DNA of 64,000 bases from positions 1,772,001 through 1,836,000 of the forward strand of contig JADJRG010000013.1 of the NCBI GenBank assembly GCA_016712315.1. The letters run 5' to 3'. The stretch comes from Nannocystis sp. GTDB lineage: Bacteria > Myxococcota_A > Polyangia > Nannocystales > Nannocystaceae. This document shows, piece by piece, positions 1-8,760 of the stretch. How positions within the stretch are numbered: the stretch's first letter is position 1; each line of letters starts with the position of its first letter. The notes below the pieces were generated by a model that worked only from the letters and a program-made list of their open reading frames with translations, did not search any database and was not told the DNA's origin. Made by a program: the position numbers and the translations under genes.

Positions 1-1013
1 GCGACGGTGTTGCCCTTAAAGGGACGCTCGCCGTAGAGCGCCTCAGCGAGGGCGACGCAGAAGGCGTAGATGTCGGCGCGGTGATCGACTTCGCCGCCTT
101 GGAGCTGCTCGGGCGGCATATAGGGGGGCGTGCCGGCGACCGCCCCGGCGACGGTGAGGGCGCCGCCGACGAGGCGCGAGCTGGTGCTGCTGGTGCTCAT
201 CGCGGGGCCGCCGCTCGCGGCGATCAGCCGCTCCGGGCCGCTGGAGCCGGGGGCCCGCGCGAGGCCGAAGTCGAGGACGCGGACGCGGCCGTCGCCGCCG
301 ACGAGCACGTTGCTCGGCTTGAAGTCGCGGTGGATGATACCGGCGTCGTGGGCGGCGGCGAGGCCTCGGCCGGCTTGGATGAGCACGGCGACGACCTCGC
401 GCCAGGTGCGTTTTTTATGGCGCAGCCAGCCGCGCAGGGTGCGGCCCTCGATCAGCTCCATGGCGACGAAGATCTGGCCCTCAAACTCGCCGACCTCGTA
501 GACGGTGACGACGTTGGGGTGAGAGAGGCGGGCGAGCGCTTGCGCCTCGCGCAGCAGGCGGCTGCGGCCCGTCGTGCCCTCTCCGAGCTGGGTGCGGAGG
601 ATCTTGAGGGCGACCTGGCGGTCGAGCTCGTCGTCCCGCGCGGCGAAGATCATCCCCATGCCTCCTTCGTCGAGGTGGCGAAGCACGGTGAAGCGGCCGA
701 TCTTGGCGCCGGTGCCGCTGACGAGCCGCTGCTTGAGCAGATCGTCGCCGCGATGGTCGTCGACAGGGGCGGTATGGACCGGCTCGGCGATGATGGTCGC
801 TCCGTCGGCGAGTGAGCCCTCGCTGGCCGCGTCGACGAGGGGCGGGGCGGGCGACGGAGGTCCAGCAGCGGGCGCGGCTGGGGGTAGCAGGCTGGTGTGC
901 GCGTCGGCTTGTGGCGGCGATCCAACAGGTGCGGCAGGAGGCGTCGCGGCGGCGGAGGGAGCGCGCAGGAGGAGCGGCGGCAGCGGCCTCGGTGGGGCTC
1001 GTCGGTCAGGCAC
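1..1013 (-). CDS. Ser/Thr protein kinase, C-terminal part cut off by window edge
   Basis: A Hanks-type kinase that would phosphorylate Ser/Thr on cytosolic partners. Reading from the right, a Pro/Ala-rich leader of about 100 residues precedes the kinase domain. Visible motifs are the Gly-rich loop (LDEGGMGMIF), the VALK lysine, the catalytic loop HRDFKPSNV, DFGLA, and a substrate-binding PPYMPPEQ segment. The frame is open to base 1, so the C-terminus is missing. The start is uncertain: a GTG at 1013 is the most upstream start codon I found in frame, but the frame stays open further upstream (residues reading RDIEALTHLCERF just before it), and no good Shine-Dalgarno is seen. The gene is divergent from the lipoprotein at 1199/1220. 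Kinase identity is certain; the 5' end is not. Confidence 0.88.
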   Translation of the reverse strand, partial: MPDRRAPPRPLPPLLLRAPSAAATPPAAPVGSPPQADAHTSLLPPAAPAAGPPSPAPPLVDAASEGSLADGATIIAEPVHTAPVDDHRGDDLLKQRLVSGTGAKIGRFTVLRHLDEGGMGMIFAARDDELDRQVALKILRTQLGEGTTGRSRLLREAQALARLSHPNVVTVYEVGEFEGQIFVAMELIEGRTLRGWLRHKKRTWREVVAVLIQAGRGLAAAHDAGIIHRDFKPSNVLVGGDGRVRVLDFGLARAPGSSGPERLIAASGGPAMSTSSTSSRLVGGALTVAGAVAGTPPYMPPEQLQGGEVDHRADIYAFCVALAEALYGERPFKGNTV

Positions 1014-1198
1014 GAGAGAGAAACGCTCGCAGAGATGGGTGAGCGCTTCAATGTCACGCCCGCGAGCGTCGCAGGCTCGAGCGTGCGCGCGGGAGCGCGA
1101 GCGAGCGCGCGGGCGAGGGCTTCGGGCGACAATGCGCTGACCTCGCGCAATGCAGGCCGTGGGGCGCCGTCGCCGGGATTCTCTGGTATCGAGGAGAG

Positions 1199-3685
1199 AT
1201 GATCGACGAAGGTATTTTTGTGGGGAGCAAGAAGTGGGTGTTGGTCGGGGTCGTCGCGCTGGTCGGGCCGATCGCTTGCAACGGCGATGACACGAGCAGC
1301 GGCAGCGATACGGCCTCAAGCGGCGCGTCGATGACGAGCCAAGGGCCGGCGGGCACGAGCTCGGTCACCGAGAGCGGCACCGACTCGACGAGCTCGGCGA
1401 GCGGCACCGACTCAGGCACGATGACGGCAGGCAGCGCCTCAGAGTCCGACGCGAGCACGAGCGCGAGCGGGACCGCGACGACGACCGGGCAAGTGACGGT
1501 CACCGATAGTGACAGCGACACGGGGGCGTGCGAGCCCGACAAGGTCTGCGGCGAGGAGTGCTGCGCGGCCGACCAGCTCTGCACAGACGGGTTCTGCCAA
1601 AAAGACTGCGGCGGCGACCTGCCGTGCGGCGCGGCGCAGGAGTGCTGCGGCGACGCGCAGCTCTGCTACCTGGGCGAGTGCATCGATCCGGGCGCGTCCT
1701 GCACGGAGATCACCTGCGCGACCCAGCAGCAGCTCGAGCAGTGCGATCCGGGGCAGATCTGCGACCCGAACCTCGGCCTCTGCGTGCCCAGCAAGCTCAA
1801 CGAGGCCTGCACCTACGTGCCGCCGGCCGGTAAGTTTAACGCGCAGCCGCAGTTCACCTGGGGCCGGCGAAAGTCGGTGAATTGCAACAATGACAGCGCG
1901 TGTCAGATCGCGGAGGTCTGTATGGCCGGCAAGTGTACGGTCACGTGGCCGCACCTCCAGGCCGCCCCGGATGACATGCCGAACCACTACCAGGTCTCGT
2001 CGATCCCGGTGGTCGTCGATCTCGACAAAGACTGCGTCCCAGAGATCATCTTTAATACGTACACAGGCACGACGATCACCAGCAACGGCGTGCTGCGGGC
2101 GATCCGCGGCGACACCGGCGCGAAGGTCTGGACGGTGACAGACCCGGCCTACCGCACAGACAGCACCTCGAACATCGCGGTCGGCGACATCGACGGCGAC
2201 GGCGAGGCGGAGATCGTCGCGCTCGGGGAGGGCAAGTTCTTGGTGGCGTTTGAGGCCGACGGCACGCCGAAGTGGAAGTCGGCGACCTTCAGCCACGGGG
2301 AGACGAGCGGCGCGGTCTCCATCGCGAACCTCGACGGCGACGGCGACCCAGAGATCGTGATGGGCTCCTCCGTCTGGGACTCGAGCGGCGTGAAGCTCTA
2401 CGAGGGCGGCCCAGGGATCGGGATCAACAGCCAGGGGCCGATCTCTTGCGTCGCCGACCTCGATAACGACGGCCGCCAAGAGGTGATCGCGGGGCGCACA
2501 GCCTATCGCTTCACCGGGACCGTGAAGGGCGGGAACTTCGCCGGCTCGGTGCTGTGGACCTCGACCCCAGGGGACGGGTTCTGCGGGATCGCAGACCTCG
2601 ACGACGATAAGACGCCAGAGGTCGTCCTGGTACAATCGGGCAATATTCGGGTGCTCAACGGCCAGACAGGGGCGGTGCGGGCGACCTTCGCCATCCCAGG
2701 CGGCGGCAACGGCGGCCCGCCGAACATCGCCGACTTCGACGGCGACGGGCTCCCCGACATCGCCGCCGCCGGCGCGACTCGCTTCGTCGTGGTGAAATTC
2801 AACGGCGCCATGAATACACTGACCAAACAGTGGCACGCGGTCACCCAAGACGGCTCCTCACAGGTGACCGGCTCGTCAGTCTTCGACTTCGACGGCGACG
2901 GCCGTAATGAGGTGGTCTATAACGATGAGGTGTACCTGCGGATCTACCCAGGCGTCGAACCCGACTGCCAGCTCGACCCTCCAGGCCCCGGCTGCAACGG
3001 GGTGATGACCGACGCCGAGGTGCTGCTGCGCGACCGCAACTCCTCACGAACCCGCACCGAGTACCCAGTGATCGCGGACGTGGACGGCGACTTCAAGGCG
3101 GAGATCGTCTTCTCGACCAACAATGACTCGGGGTTCTCGCTCGACGCGGGCATCGAGGTGTGGGGCGATACGCTGGATAACTGGGTCACGACGCGGCCGG
3201 TGTGGAACCAGCACTCTTATCACATCACAAACGTCGGGGAGCTCGGGGAGATCCCGGTGAATGAGGCGCCGAACTGGTCGACGCCGGAGGACAAGCCCTA
3301 CAACAGCTATCGGCGCAACTCGCAGGGGTCCGCGGACTTCTGCGCGCCAGACCTGGTGCCGTTCGACCTGGAGGCGAGCTATCGCGACTGCCCGAAGACC
3401 GAGCTGTGCGTGTGGGTGGCGAATCAGGGCTGCTTGGGCGTGGGGCCGGGGGTCAAGGTGACTTTCTACGAAGAGTCGCTGGGGGTGATCGGGGCCGGGG
3501 TGACGAAGGCGGCGATCGTCGCGGGGGCGGCGGAGCAGGTGTGTGTCACTCCAGACGTCGACCTCGATCAGGCGAGCGTGTGGGCGGTCGTGGATGACGA
3601 CGGGATGATGATGGGGGCGCTGAACGAGTGCGCCGAAGAGAACAACCTGACGGCGCCGATCCCGGTGTGCCTGATCCCGAAGTGA
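1199..3685 (+). CDS. FG-GAP/VCBS-repeat lipoprotein with cysteine-rich and CARDB-like domains
   Basis: Predicted surface lipoprotein of 828 residues. The N-terminus is a signal peptide ending in a lipobox-like GPIAC, then a Ser/Thr/Gly-rich linker of about 75 residues and a Cys-rich block (CGEECCAADQLC and following). The body holds about eight Asp-rich, calcium-type FG-GAP motifs (for example DIDGDGEAEIV, NLDGDGDPEIV, DFDGDGLPDIA, DVDGDFKAEIV), which normally form a beta-propeller used in adhesion. The C-terminal 110 residues (from CAPDLVPFDLEAS) resemble a CARDB-type domain. ATG at 1199 sits too close to its GAGG. GTG at 1220, seven bases after GAAGG, gives a more typical signal peptide (MGSKKWVLVGVVALVG) and may be the true start. 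No enzymatic residues are recognisable. Confidence 0.85.
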   Translation: MIDEGIFVGSKKWVLVGVVALVGPIACNGDDTSSGSDTASSGASMTSQGPAGTSSVTESGTDSTSSASGTDSGTMTAGSASESDASTSASGTATTTGQVTVTDSDSDTGACEPDKVCGEECCAADQLCTDGFCQKDCGGDLPCGAAQECCGDAQLCYLGECIDPGASCTEITCATQQQLEQCDPGQICDPNLGLCVPSKLNEACTYVPPAGKFNAQPQFTWGRRKSVNCNNDSACQIAEVCMAGKCTVTWPHLQAAPDDMPNHYQVSSIPVVVDLDKDCVPEIIFNTYTGTTITSNGVLRAIRGDTGAKVWTVTDPAYRTDSTSNIAVGDIDGDGEAEIVALGEGKFLVAFEADGTPKWKSATFSHGETSGAVSIANLDGDGDPEIVMGSSVWDSSGVKLYEGGPGIGINSQGPISCVADLDNDGRQEVIAGRTAYRFTGTVKGGNFAGSVLWTSTPGDGFCGIADLDDDKTPEVVLVQSGNIRVLNGQTGAVRATFAIPGGGNGGPPNIADFDGDGLPDIAAAGATRFVVVKFNGAMNTLTKQWHAVTQDGSSQVTGSSVFDFDGDGRNEVVYNDEVYLRIYPGVEPDCQLDPPGPGCNGVMTDAEVLLRDRNSSRTRTEYPVIADVDGDFKAEIVFSTNNDSGFSLDAGIEVWGDTLDNWVTTRPVWNQHSYHITNVGELGEIPVNEAPNWSTPEDKPYNSYRRNSQGSADFCAPDLVPFDLEASYRDCPKTELCVWVANQGCLGVGPGVKVTFYEESLGVIGAGVTKAAIVAGAAEQVCVTPDVDLDQASVWAVVDDDGMMMGALNECAEENNLTAPIPVCLIPK

Positions 3686-3840
3686 GGGGGCTTGTTCAGG
3701 TCGCCGCGGCGGTCGGCGCGGCGAACGCGATGGAGCACCGATCATCCATCCCGCGCTCGCGGCTCGTCCAGCGGTCGTCCTCTGTCGATGACGCGCCGGC
3801 CCCGCCGATCCGCGGAAATGAACCTGCCCCGAGGGTGCGC

Positions 3841-5476
3841 TTACGGCAGCAAGAGCTGCGCGCGCAGCGCTGCCGGCCTCGTCGAGTGTCCTTGCGCCCC
3901 CGGCACCTGCCCCAGCGCGTCTACCTTCGCCTGGTTCAGGCGCGCGTGGCGTAGCGTACCCCCCGTCACAAAGAGCAGCTCGGCCTCCGCGCCCCACAGA
4001 CCCCGGGCGAGCGCCGGCGGCTGCGTCGGGGTTTGCGGCAGATCGACCGCGAAGGGCTCCTGCCACGCGTCGAAGCTCGGCGCATAAGCGGCGTAGATCC
4101 CCTGATTATCAAAGCCCTTCCACGCCAAATAGTAGCCCCCCGAGTCCGCTTGGAGCAGCGCTACTTCGCTCGTCGTCAGCGCGTTGGCCACGATCACCTC
4201 GTCGCTCCACGCCTCCTGCGGCGAGATCTTTTTGATGACCCTGATCGTCGCGTCGGCCGCCCGCACGTACGCGATCACCAGATCTCCCTTGGCCTCGACC
4301 GACGCCGCCGGCGTCAGCCCGGTCGCCAGCCCGGTCGCGGGCGCCTCCGTCGACGCCTGCCATACCCCGCCTGGGGTCGGCTTGACGCTCACCATCAAGC
4401 GCCCGTCCTCACGCACGTAGACGGCATAGGTCTCGTCCACCCCGCTCGCCAGCGCCGCCGCGCTCCCGCCGCTGGCCTGCACCTGCACGTTGGCCGAGGG
4501 GATCCCGACAAATGCCCCCCAGGTGTCGGCCGCTCGGTGCGCGCTGTAGTGCCGATTGTCCGTCCCCAAGAAGCACATCTCCGCGGTCGCGCTGAGCGCG
4601 GCCAGCCCGGGCCCGTCGCTCCCCACCCCGAAGACCCCGACCGGCCCGAAGTTCGACCACGAGTCCGGTGTGCCCGGCGACCACGCGCCAAAGACCATCG
4701 TGTTCTTGTCCGGCGGGAAGGGGCTCTCCCGCCGCAGCAGCGCCAGCGCGCCGCTCGCGGTCGCGGCCAGCGACCCCTCCCTCAGCCCCGCCCCGATCTG
4801 GCTCTGCGACCAGCCCGCTCCCGGCGCCCACCGCGAGAAGATCCCCGGCGACTCCCCCGGCGCCCGTCAGCACCAGCAGCGTCTGCCCCGCGGTGCAGTC
4901 CGTCAGGCACGCGTCGAGCTCGCTCTTGTTGCCGTCGTCGCAGGCTTCGTCCCCCTCGACGAGGCCGTCGCCGCAGACGGCGCTCCCGCCGCTGTCGGTG
5001 TCCGTGTCGCTATCGGTGTCCGTGTCGGTGTTCGAGCCTGAGCCTGTATCTGTATCTGTATCTGTATCTGTACCGCTGTCGGTGTTTGAATCGGTGGTGG
5101 TGTCGCTATCGGTGTTCGTGTCCGTGTCCGTGTCCGGAGACCACCCCGGTGTCCGTCGTCGTGGGCTCTCCGGTCGTCGTCGTCGTCACATCTCCGGTGG
5201 TGGTGGTCGTCGTGCTGGTGGTGGTCGTGCTGGTGCTCGTCTCGGTCTCGCCCTCGCTGGTCATGCCCGTGGTGCCCGCGCTGGTCGTTGTGCTCGTTGT
5301 GCCGTTGTGCCCGTGGTGCCCGTCGCTGGCTCGGTGGTCTGCCCGTCGGTCCCGGTGGTCGCCGCGACGTCGTCTCCGCTGCAGGCGAGCAGCAGGCTCA
5401 AGGCGAGCGGCGTGGACAAGGCGCGGAGTCGAGAGAGCTGGTGCGAGAGGGCCGGCGAGGGCTGGAACATTTTCAT
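3841..5476 (-). CDS. cysteine-rich-repeat lipoprotein, broken by three frameshifts
   Basis: One gene of about 544 codons if three single-base indels are corrected (near 5302, 5134-5147 and 4854-4858). Start ATG at 5476 (MKMFQPSP...) follows AGGGAG by three bases. The signal peptide ends in LSLLLAC followed by SGDD, giving a lipidated Cys. Then come a Thr-rich linker, an Asp/Thr (DT)n stretch, and one myxobacterial Cys-rich repeat CGDGLVEGDEACDDGN...DACLTDC. The remaining 400 residues are a repetitive, beta-propeller-like sequence with no catalytic motif I recognise. Each break leaves sensible protein in the next frame, and the third sits in a run of five C. The gene is either a sequencing casualty or a pseudogene. 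It converges on the FG-GAP gene. Confidence 0.7.
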
Positions 5477-5647
5477 CGGCTCCCTCATACACCAAGAGTT
5501 CGGGCCTGCGCGCCGACCGCCGCCCCTCGGCTCGACCTGCATCCCTAGCCTGCGTAGGCGCGACAAGTCTGGCCGTTTTCGCGCGCAAATGCGCAGGCAG
5601 CGCAAAGGTCAAGTCGGGTCGCGGTCGAGCGATTGTTCGCGGGCCGC

Positions 5648-6390
5648 TCAGTTGTGCGCCGGCGCGAGCTCGAGGCGCGCGATCGACAGCTCCATCCACG
5701 CGTCGTAGGCGTACGAATCGATGGTGAAGAGGTAGTCGCGCCAGCGCCACCGCTGCGGATTCACGTCGGCGCCGACGTGGGTCTCGAGGCGCTCCAGCTC
5801 GCCTCTGAGGGGCTGGTACTCGACCGCGACCAGCAGCGGCGGCGACTCGCCGGCGTCGATCTCTTTGGTCGAGTGGCCGAGGAACTTCATCCGCGTCGAG
5901 CCGAGCGCGACCTCGCCGCCACGCTGCACACGCACCCGCAGGGGCTGCTCGGGGCGCACACGATCGGTGACCCGCTCGGCGATGAGCACGAGCCGCGGCG
6001 CTCGGGTGGGGTCCTCGACCTCGATGACCTCGACGCGATAGGTGTCGAGCCACGCCTCACGTATGGAGTCGTAGCCGGCGGAGAGCAGGCTGATCTCGCG
6101 GCGCACCGGCGCGGCCGAGCCCTCAAAGACGAGCACCAGGGTGACGCCGCTGCCGCCGGGATAGCTGCCGTCGGGGCTGGCTTCGATCGACTCGACGGTC
6201 ACGCCCGAGAAGCGCACGGTGACGCCGCCGCCGAGCGCGAGCCGCTGGTTCGGGGCGAGCGTCGTGGGGCTCACCTCGGCGGAGGCGGCGGTCGCGGTGA
6301 CGGGCGGCGGGTCGGCGGGCAGCGGCATCGGTGGTGGCGGCGTAGGAGCGGCGCAGGCGCCGAGCATGCACAGGAGCAGGGGAGGCGCAC
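5648..6390 (-). CDS. small lipoprotein of unknown function (signal peptide frameshifted)
   Basis: A protein of about 247 residues, probably anchored in the outer membrane or periplasm. The open frame from ATG 6367 begins only at MLGAC, too short for a signal. One added base in the four-base G run at 6379-6382 joins it to a GTG at 6390, giving MRLPLLLCMLGAC, a textbook lipoprotein signal. The mature part is Pro/Ala-rich at first, then an all-beta-looking region without recognised motifs (for example VTLVLVFEGSAAPVRREI) and a C-terminal segment RWRWRDYLFTIDSYAYDAWMEL. I do not recognise a family. It lies downstream of, and on the same strand as, the OmpA-domain lipoprotein at 6587-7155, 196 bases apart. 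Confidence 0.6.
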
Positions 6391-6586
6391 CGCGGAAGTG
6401 TCGCCGATCCGCCGGCGCGCCGCGACGAGCGCAGGGCCGCTCAGCGGGTCGACGCCGCGGCGAGGCGCGCCTGGATCGCCTCGTAACGCGCTTCGACCCC
6501 GAGGGGGCGCTTCGGGTGACCCCAGGTTTGTGCGATGGTACGCGACGATTCGCGAGGGGGCTGCCGTCGGTGCCCGGACTGGGCGC

Positions 6587-7155
6587 TCAGCGGCAGGGGT
6601 CGCCGGCGAGCTGGCCGCCGCCGTCGGCGGGCATGCCGCCGATGAGGCGGCCGCGCAGGGCGGCGTTGATCGCGTCGATGCGCACGTTCGCGGCGCGACC
6701 CTCGGGGGTAGAGGCGTCAGCGACCGGTTTGGTGGGGCCGAAGCCGATGGGGACGAGGCGCTCGCAGGCGACCCCGTGGGCGACCAGCCAGCGGGCGACG
6801 GTGAGGGCGCGAGCCTCGCTTAGCGCCTGCTCGGGGGCGTGGCCCTCGATGCGGACCAGGCTCACCGACTCCTTGGCGCTGAGGTAGTCGAGCAGGTGGT
6901 AAAGGGCGGGGTCGGCGGCGGGGCTGAGGGCGGCGCCGTCGGCGTCGAAGGTGATCGGCGCTGGCAGGACGATCCGCGCGCCGTCGAGCGGGAATTCAGC
7001 GGCGACGGGCGGTCTGGCCGCGGGGCGGGGTCGGCGGCGGCCGGCGGATCCTCGGCGGGATCGGCGGCCGGGGAAGGTGCGGCGGGCTGCGGTGGGGCGT
7101 CGGGCTTGCAGCCGAGGGAGACGAGGATGAGGGCGAGGGCGAGGGGGCAGCGCAC
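6587..7155 (-). CDS. OmpA-family lipoprotein (one frameshift)
   Basis: About 189 residues after correcting one missing base at the GGG of 7007-7009. The N-terminus from GTG 7155 is a lipoprotein signal (MRCPLALALILVSLGC) followed by a Pro/Ala linker of about 35 residues. The C-terminal domain (PITFDADGAAL ... SLVRIEGHAPE ... EARALTVARWLVAHGV ... PIGFGPTKPVA ... EGRAANVRID) matches the OmpA C-terminal peptidoglycan-binding fold. The Asp and Arg usually contacting diaminopimelate correspond to the EARALTVARWL and NVRI segments. Expected role: non-covalent tether between outer membrane and cell wall. No convincing ribosome binding site is seen before GTG 7155, so the start is tentative. Confidence 0.72.
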
Positions 7156-7305
7156 CCAGAGAGGATAGCCGCGACTACCGCCGATCCCGAGGGGCGCGTC
7201 CGCGACGGTCAGCCCCGCGCTCGCGGCGCTTCGCCCGCGCGGCGCTTCACCCGCGCGGGGCGCTTTGATCACCTTGCGTGCCCCACTCAAGGCGCCGAAG
7301 CTCTT

Positions 7306-8739
7306 GTGATGGGGCCGGTCCGGTCGGCCGGCGAGGGGAGAGGCGCGGTGGCGGAGGGTAACAAGGGACAGCGAACGCTAGTGCTCGGCGACCTCGATGA
7401 GCTGGTCACGGCGGACGAGGCCGCGGCGCTCCTCAAGGTGAGCCCGCGGACCCTGGAGAAGTGGCGGCTCGGGGGGAGCGGCCCGTCGGTGCTGCGGATC
7501 GGCCGCAGGGTGGCCTACGCGCGCCGCGATCTGCTCACCTGGCTCTCCGAGCAGGAGGCGAAGCGCCGGAACCCGGCGAGCGGCGAGGAGCTGAGCGTCT
7601 CAGTGCGCCCGTATTTTAAGGACCGCAGCCGCCAGCACGTCGACATCCGCATGCGCCACCCGCACGAGTCCAGCCGCCTGATCCGCCAGCGCTTGGTCGC
7701 GCCGGTCGAGATGGACGCCGCGGCGGCGCTGGAGTGGGGGCGCGCCGAGTCGCTACGGATCTATCGCGAGCTCTGCCGCCGCCCGGTCGAGCTCGACGCC
7801 GGCGGCCGCGGCGGGCGGGCGGCCAAGATCAAGACGCTCGAGGAGTATTGGGCGCTCTTCGAGGCCGGCCACGTCGCGGAGCTCAAGTACACCTCGCGGC
7901 TCAGCTACGCGACGCTGTGGGCGCAGATCCGGCCGATCCTCGGCCAACTGCGCCTCGACGCGATCGACGAGCGCGCGCTCTCGCACCTGCGCAGCCACCT
8001 GCGTCAGGTCAAGAAGCTCTCCCTAGGCTACACCCGCCAGATCTGCGAGGCGGTCCGTGTCGCCCTCCGCCACGCGCGTGACGACGGCGAGCTGCCCAAG
8101 CGCTGCGAGGTGCCGAAGCTCACCTGGCCGAAGCAGCGGCGCGCCAAGGTCGAGGTCTACAGCCGCGAGGACCTCGAGAAGATCGTCGCCGCCGCGGCCA
8201 ACGAGGAGGAGCGGGTGCTGCTCCTCTTGCTCACCGACGCCGCGCTGCGGATCGGCGAGGCCGCCGGGCTCATGTGGAAGGACCTCCACCTCGAGCGCCA
8301 TCAGGCGGAGATCCGTCGATGTGTCGCGAAGGGCATGCTTCAAGAGACAGCGAAGGGCGAGGACGGGGTGATCGCCCTGTCGCCGCGCCTCGCCGCCGCC
8401 CTGCGCGAGTACCCGCCGCGCGGCGAGTTCCTCTTCGTGCCTGACGGCGCCTACAGCCCGCACAGCGCCGCGCGCAGGCCCGCCGCCTACGTGCAGGAGG
8501 GCACCCTGGCGATGCGCGTCCGTCGGGCGGAGGCCCGCGCCGGCCTGACCGTCTACGGCCCGCACCGGATCCGCCACAGCGTGCTCACGCTGCTCGCTCA
8601 CAAGGGCGTCAGCCCCTACGCCTTGCAGGCGCTCGCGCGCCACGCCCAGCTCTCGACGACGATGAAGTACTACGTCCACCTCCAACAAGGTCAGCTCGCC
8701 GCGCAGGCGGTCACGGCGCTGTTCGAGCCGATCGGGTGA
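7306..8739 (+). CDS. tyrosine recombinase with N-terminal excisionase-like HTH domain
   Basis: A site-specific recombinase/integrase of 450-477 residues. Residues after LDELVTADEAAALLKVSPRTLEKWR form a helix-turn-helix_17 (excisionase-type) domain, normally a separate small protein. A core-binding SAM-like domain follows (KTLEEYWALFEAGH ... SLGYTRQICEAVRVALRHA), then the catalytic domain with Arg in ALRIGEAAGLMW, the HRIRHS box, the H of LARHAQLSTTMKYY and its Tyr nucleophile. The set R...HxxR...H...Y is complete, so it should be active. The start may be the GTG at 7348 (VAEGNKG) rather than 7306. It converges on the kinase-phosphatase gene 21 bases away. No att site or partner transposase is visible nearby. 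Confidence 0.85.
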   Translation: MMGPVRSAGEGRGAVAEGNKGQRTLVLGDLDELVTADEAAALLKVSPRTLEKWRLGGSGPSVLRIGRRVAYARRDLLTWLSEQEAKRRNPASGEELSVSVRPYFKDRSRQHVDIRMRHPHESSRLIRQRLVAPVEMDAAAALEWGRAESLRIYRELCRRPVELDAGGRGGRAAKIKTLEEYWALFEAGHVAELKYTSRLSYATLWAQIRPILGQLRLDAIDERALSHLRSHLRQVKKLSLGYTRQICEAVRVALRHARDDGELPKRCEVPKLTWPKQRRAKVEVYSREDLEKIVAAAANEEERVLLLLLTDAALRIGEAAGLMWKDLHLERHQAEIRRCVAKGMLQETAKGEDGVIALSPRLAAALREYPPRGEFLFVPDGAYSPHSAARRPAAYVQEGTLAMRVRRAEARAGLTVYGPHRIRHSVLTLLAHKGVSPYALQALARHAQLSTTMKYYVHLQQGQLAAQAVTALFEPIG

Positions 8740-8760
8740 GCGGCGCGCGGTCGATCGCGA

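Noticed and set aside
1439..2848. 469-codon minus-strand frame
   Set aside because: It lies wholly within the FG-GAP gene; repeated DVGDRD-like words are the reverse of the Asp-Gly repeats.
4033..5727. 564-codon plus-strand frame rich in Arg, Val and Cys
   Set aside because: It is the mirror of the frameshifted minus-strand lipoprotein; its Val/Leu runs come from the Thr/Asp codon repeats.
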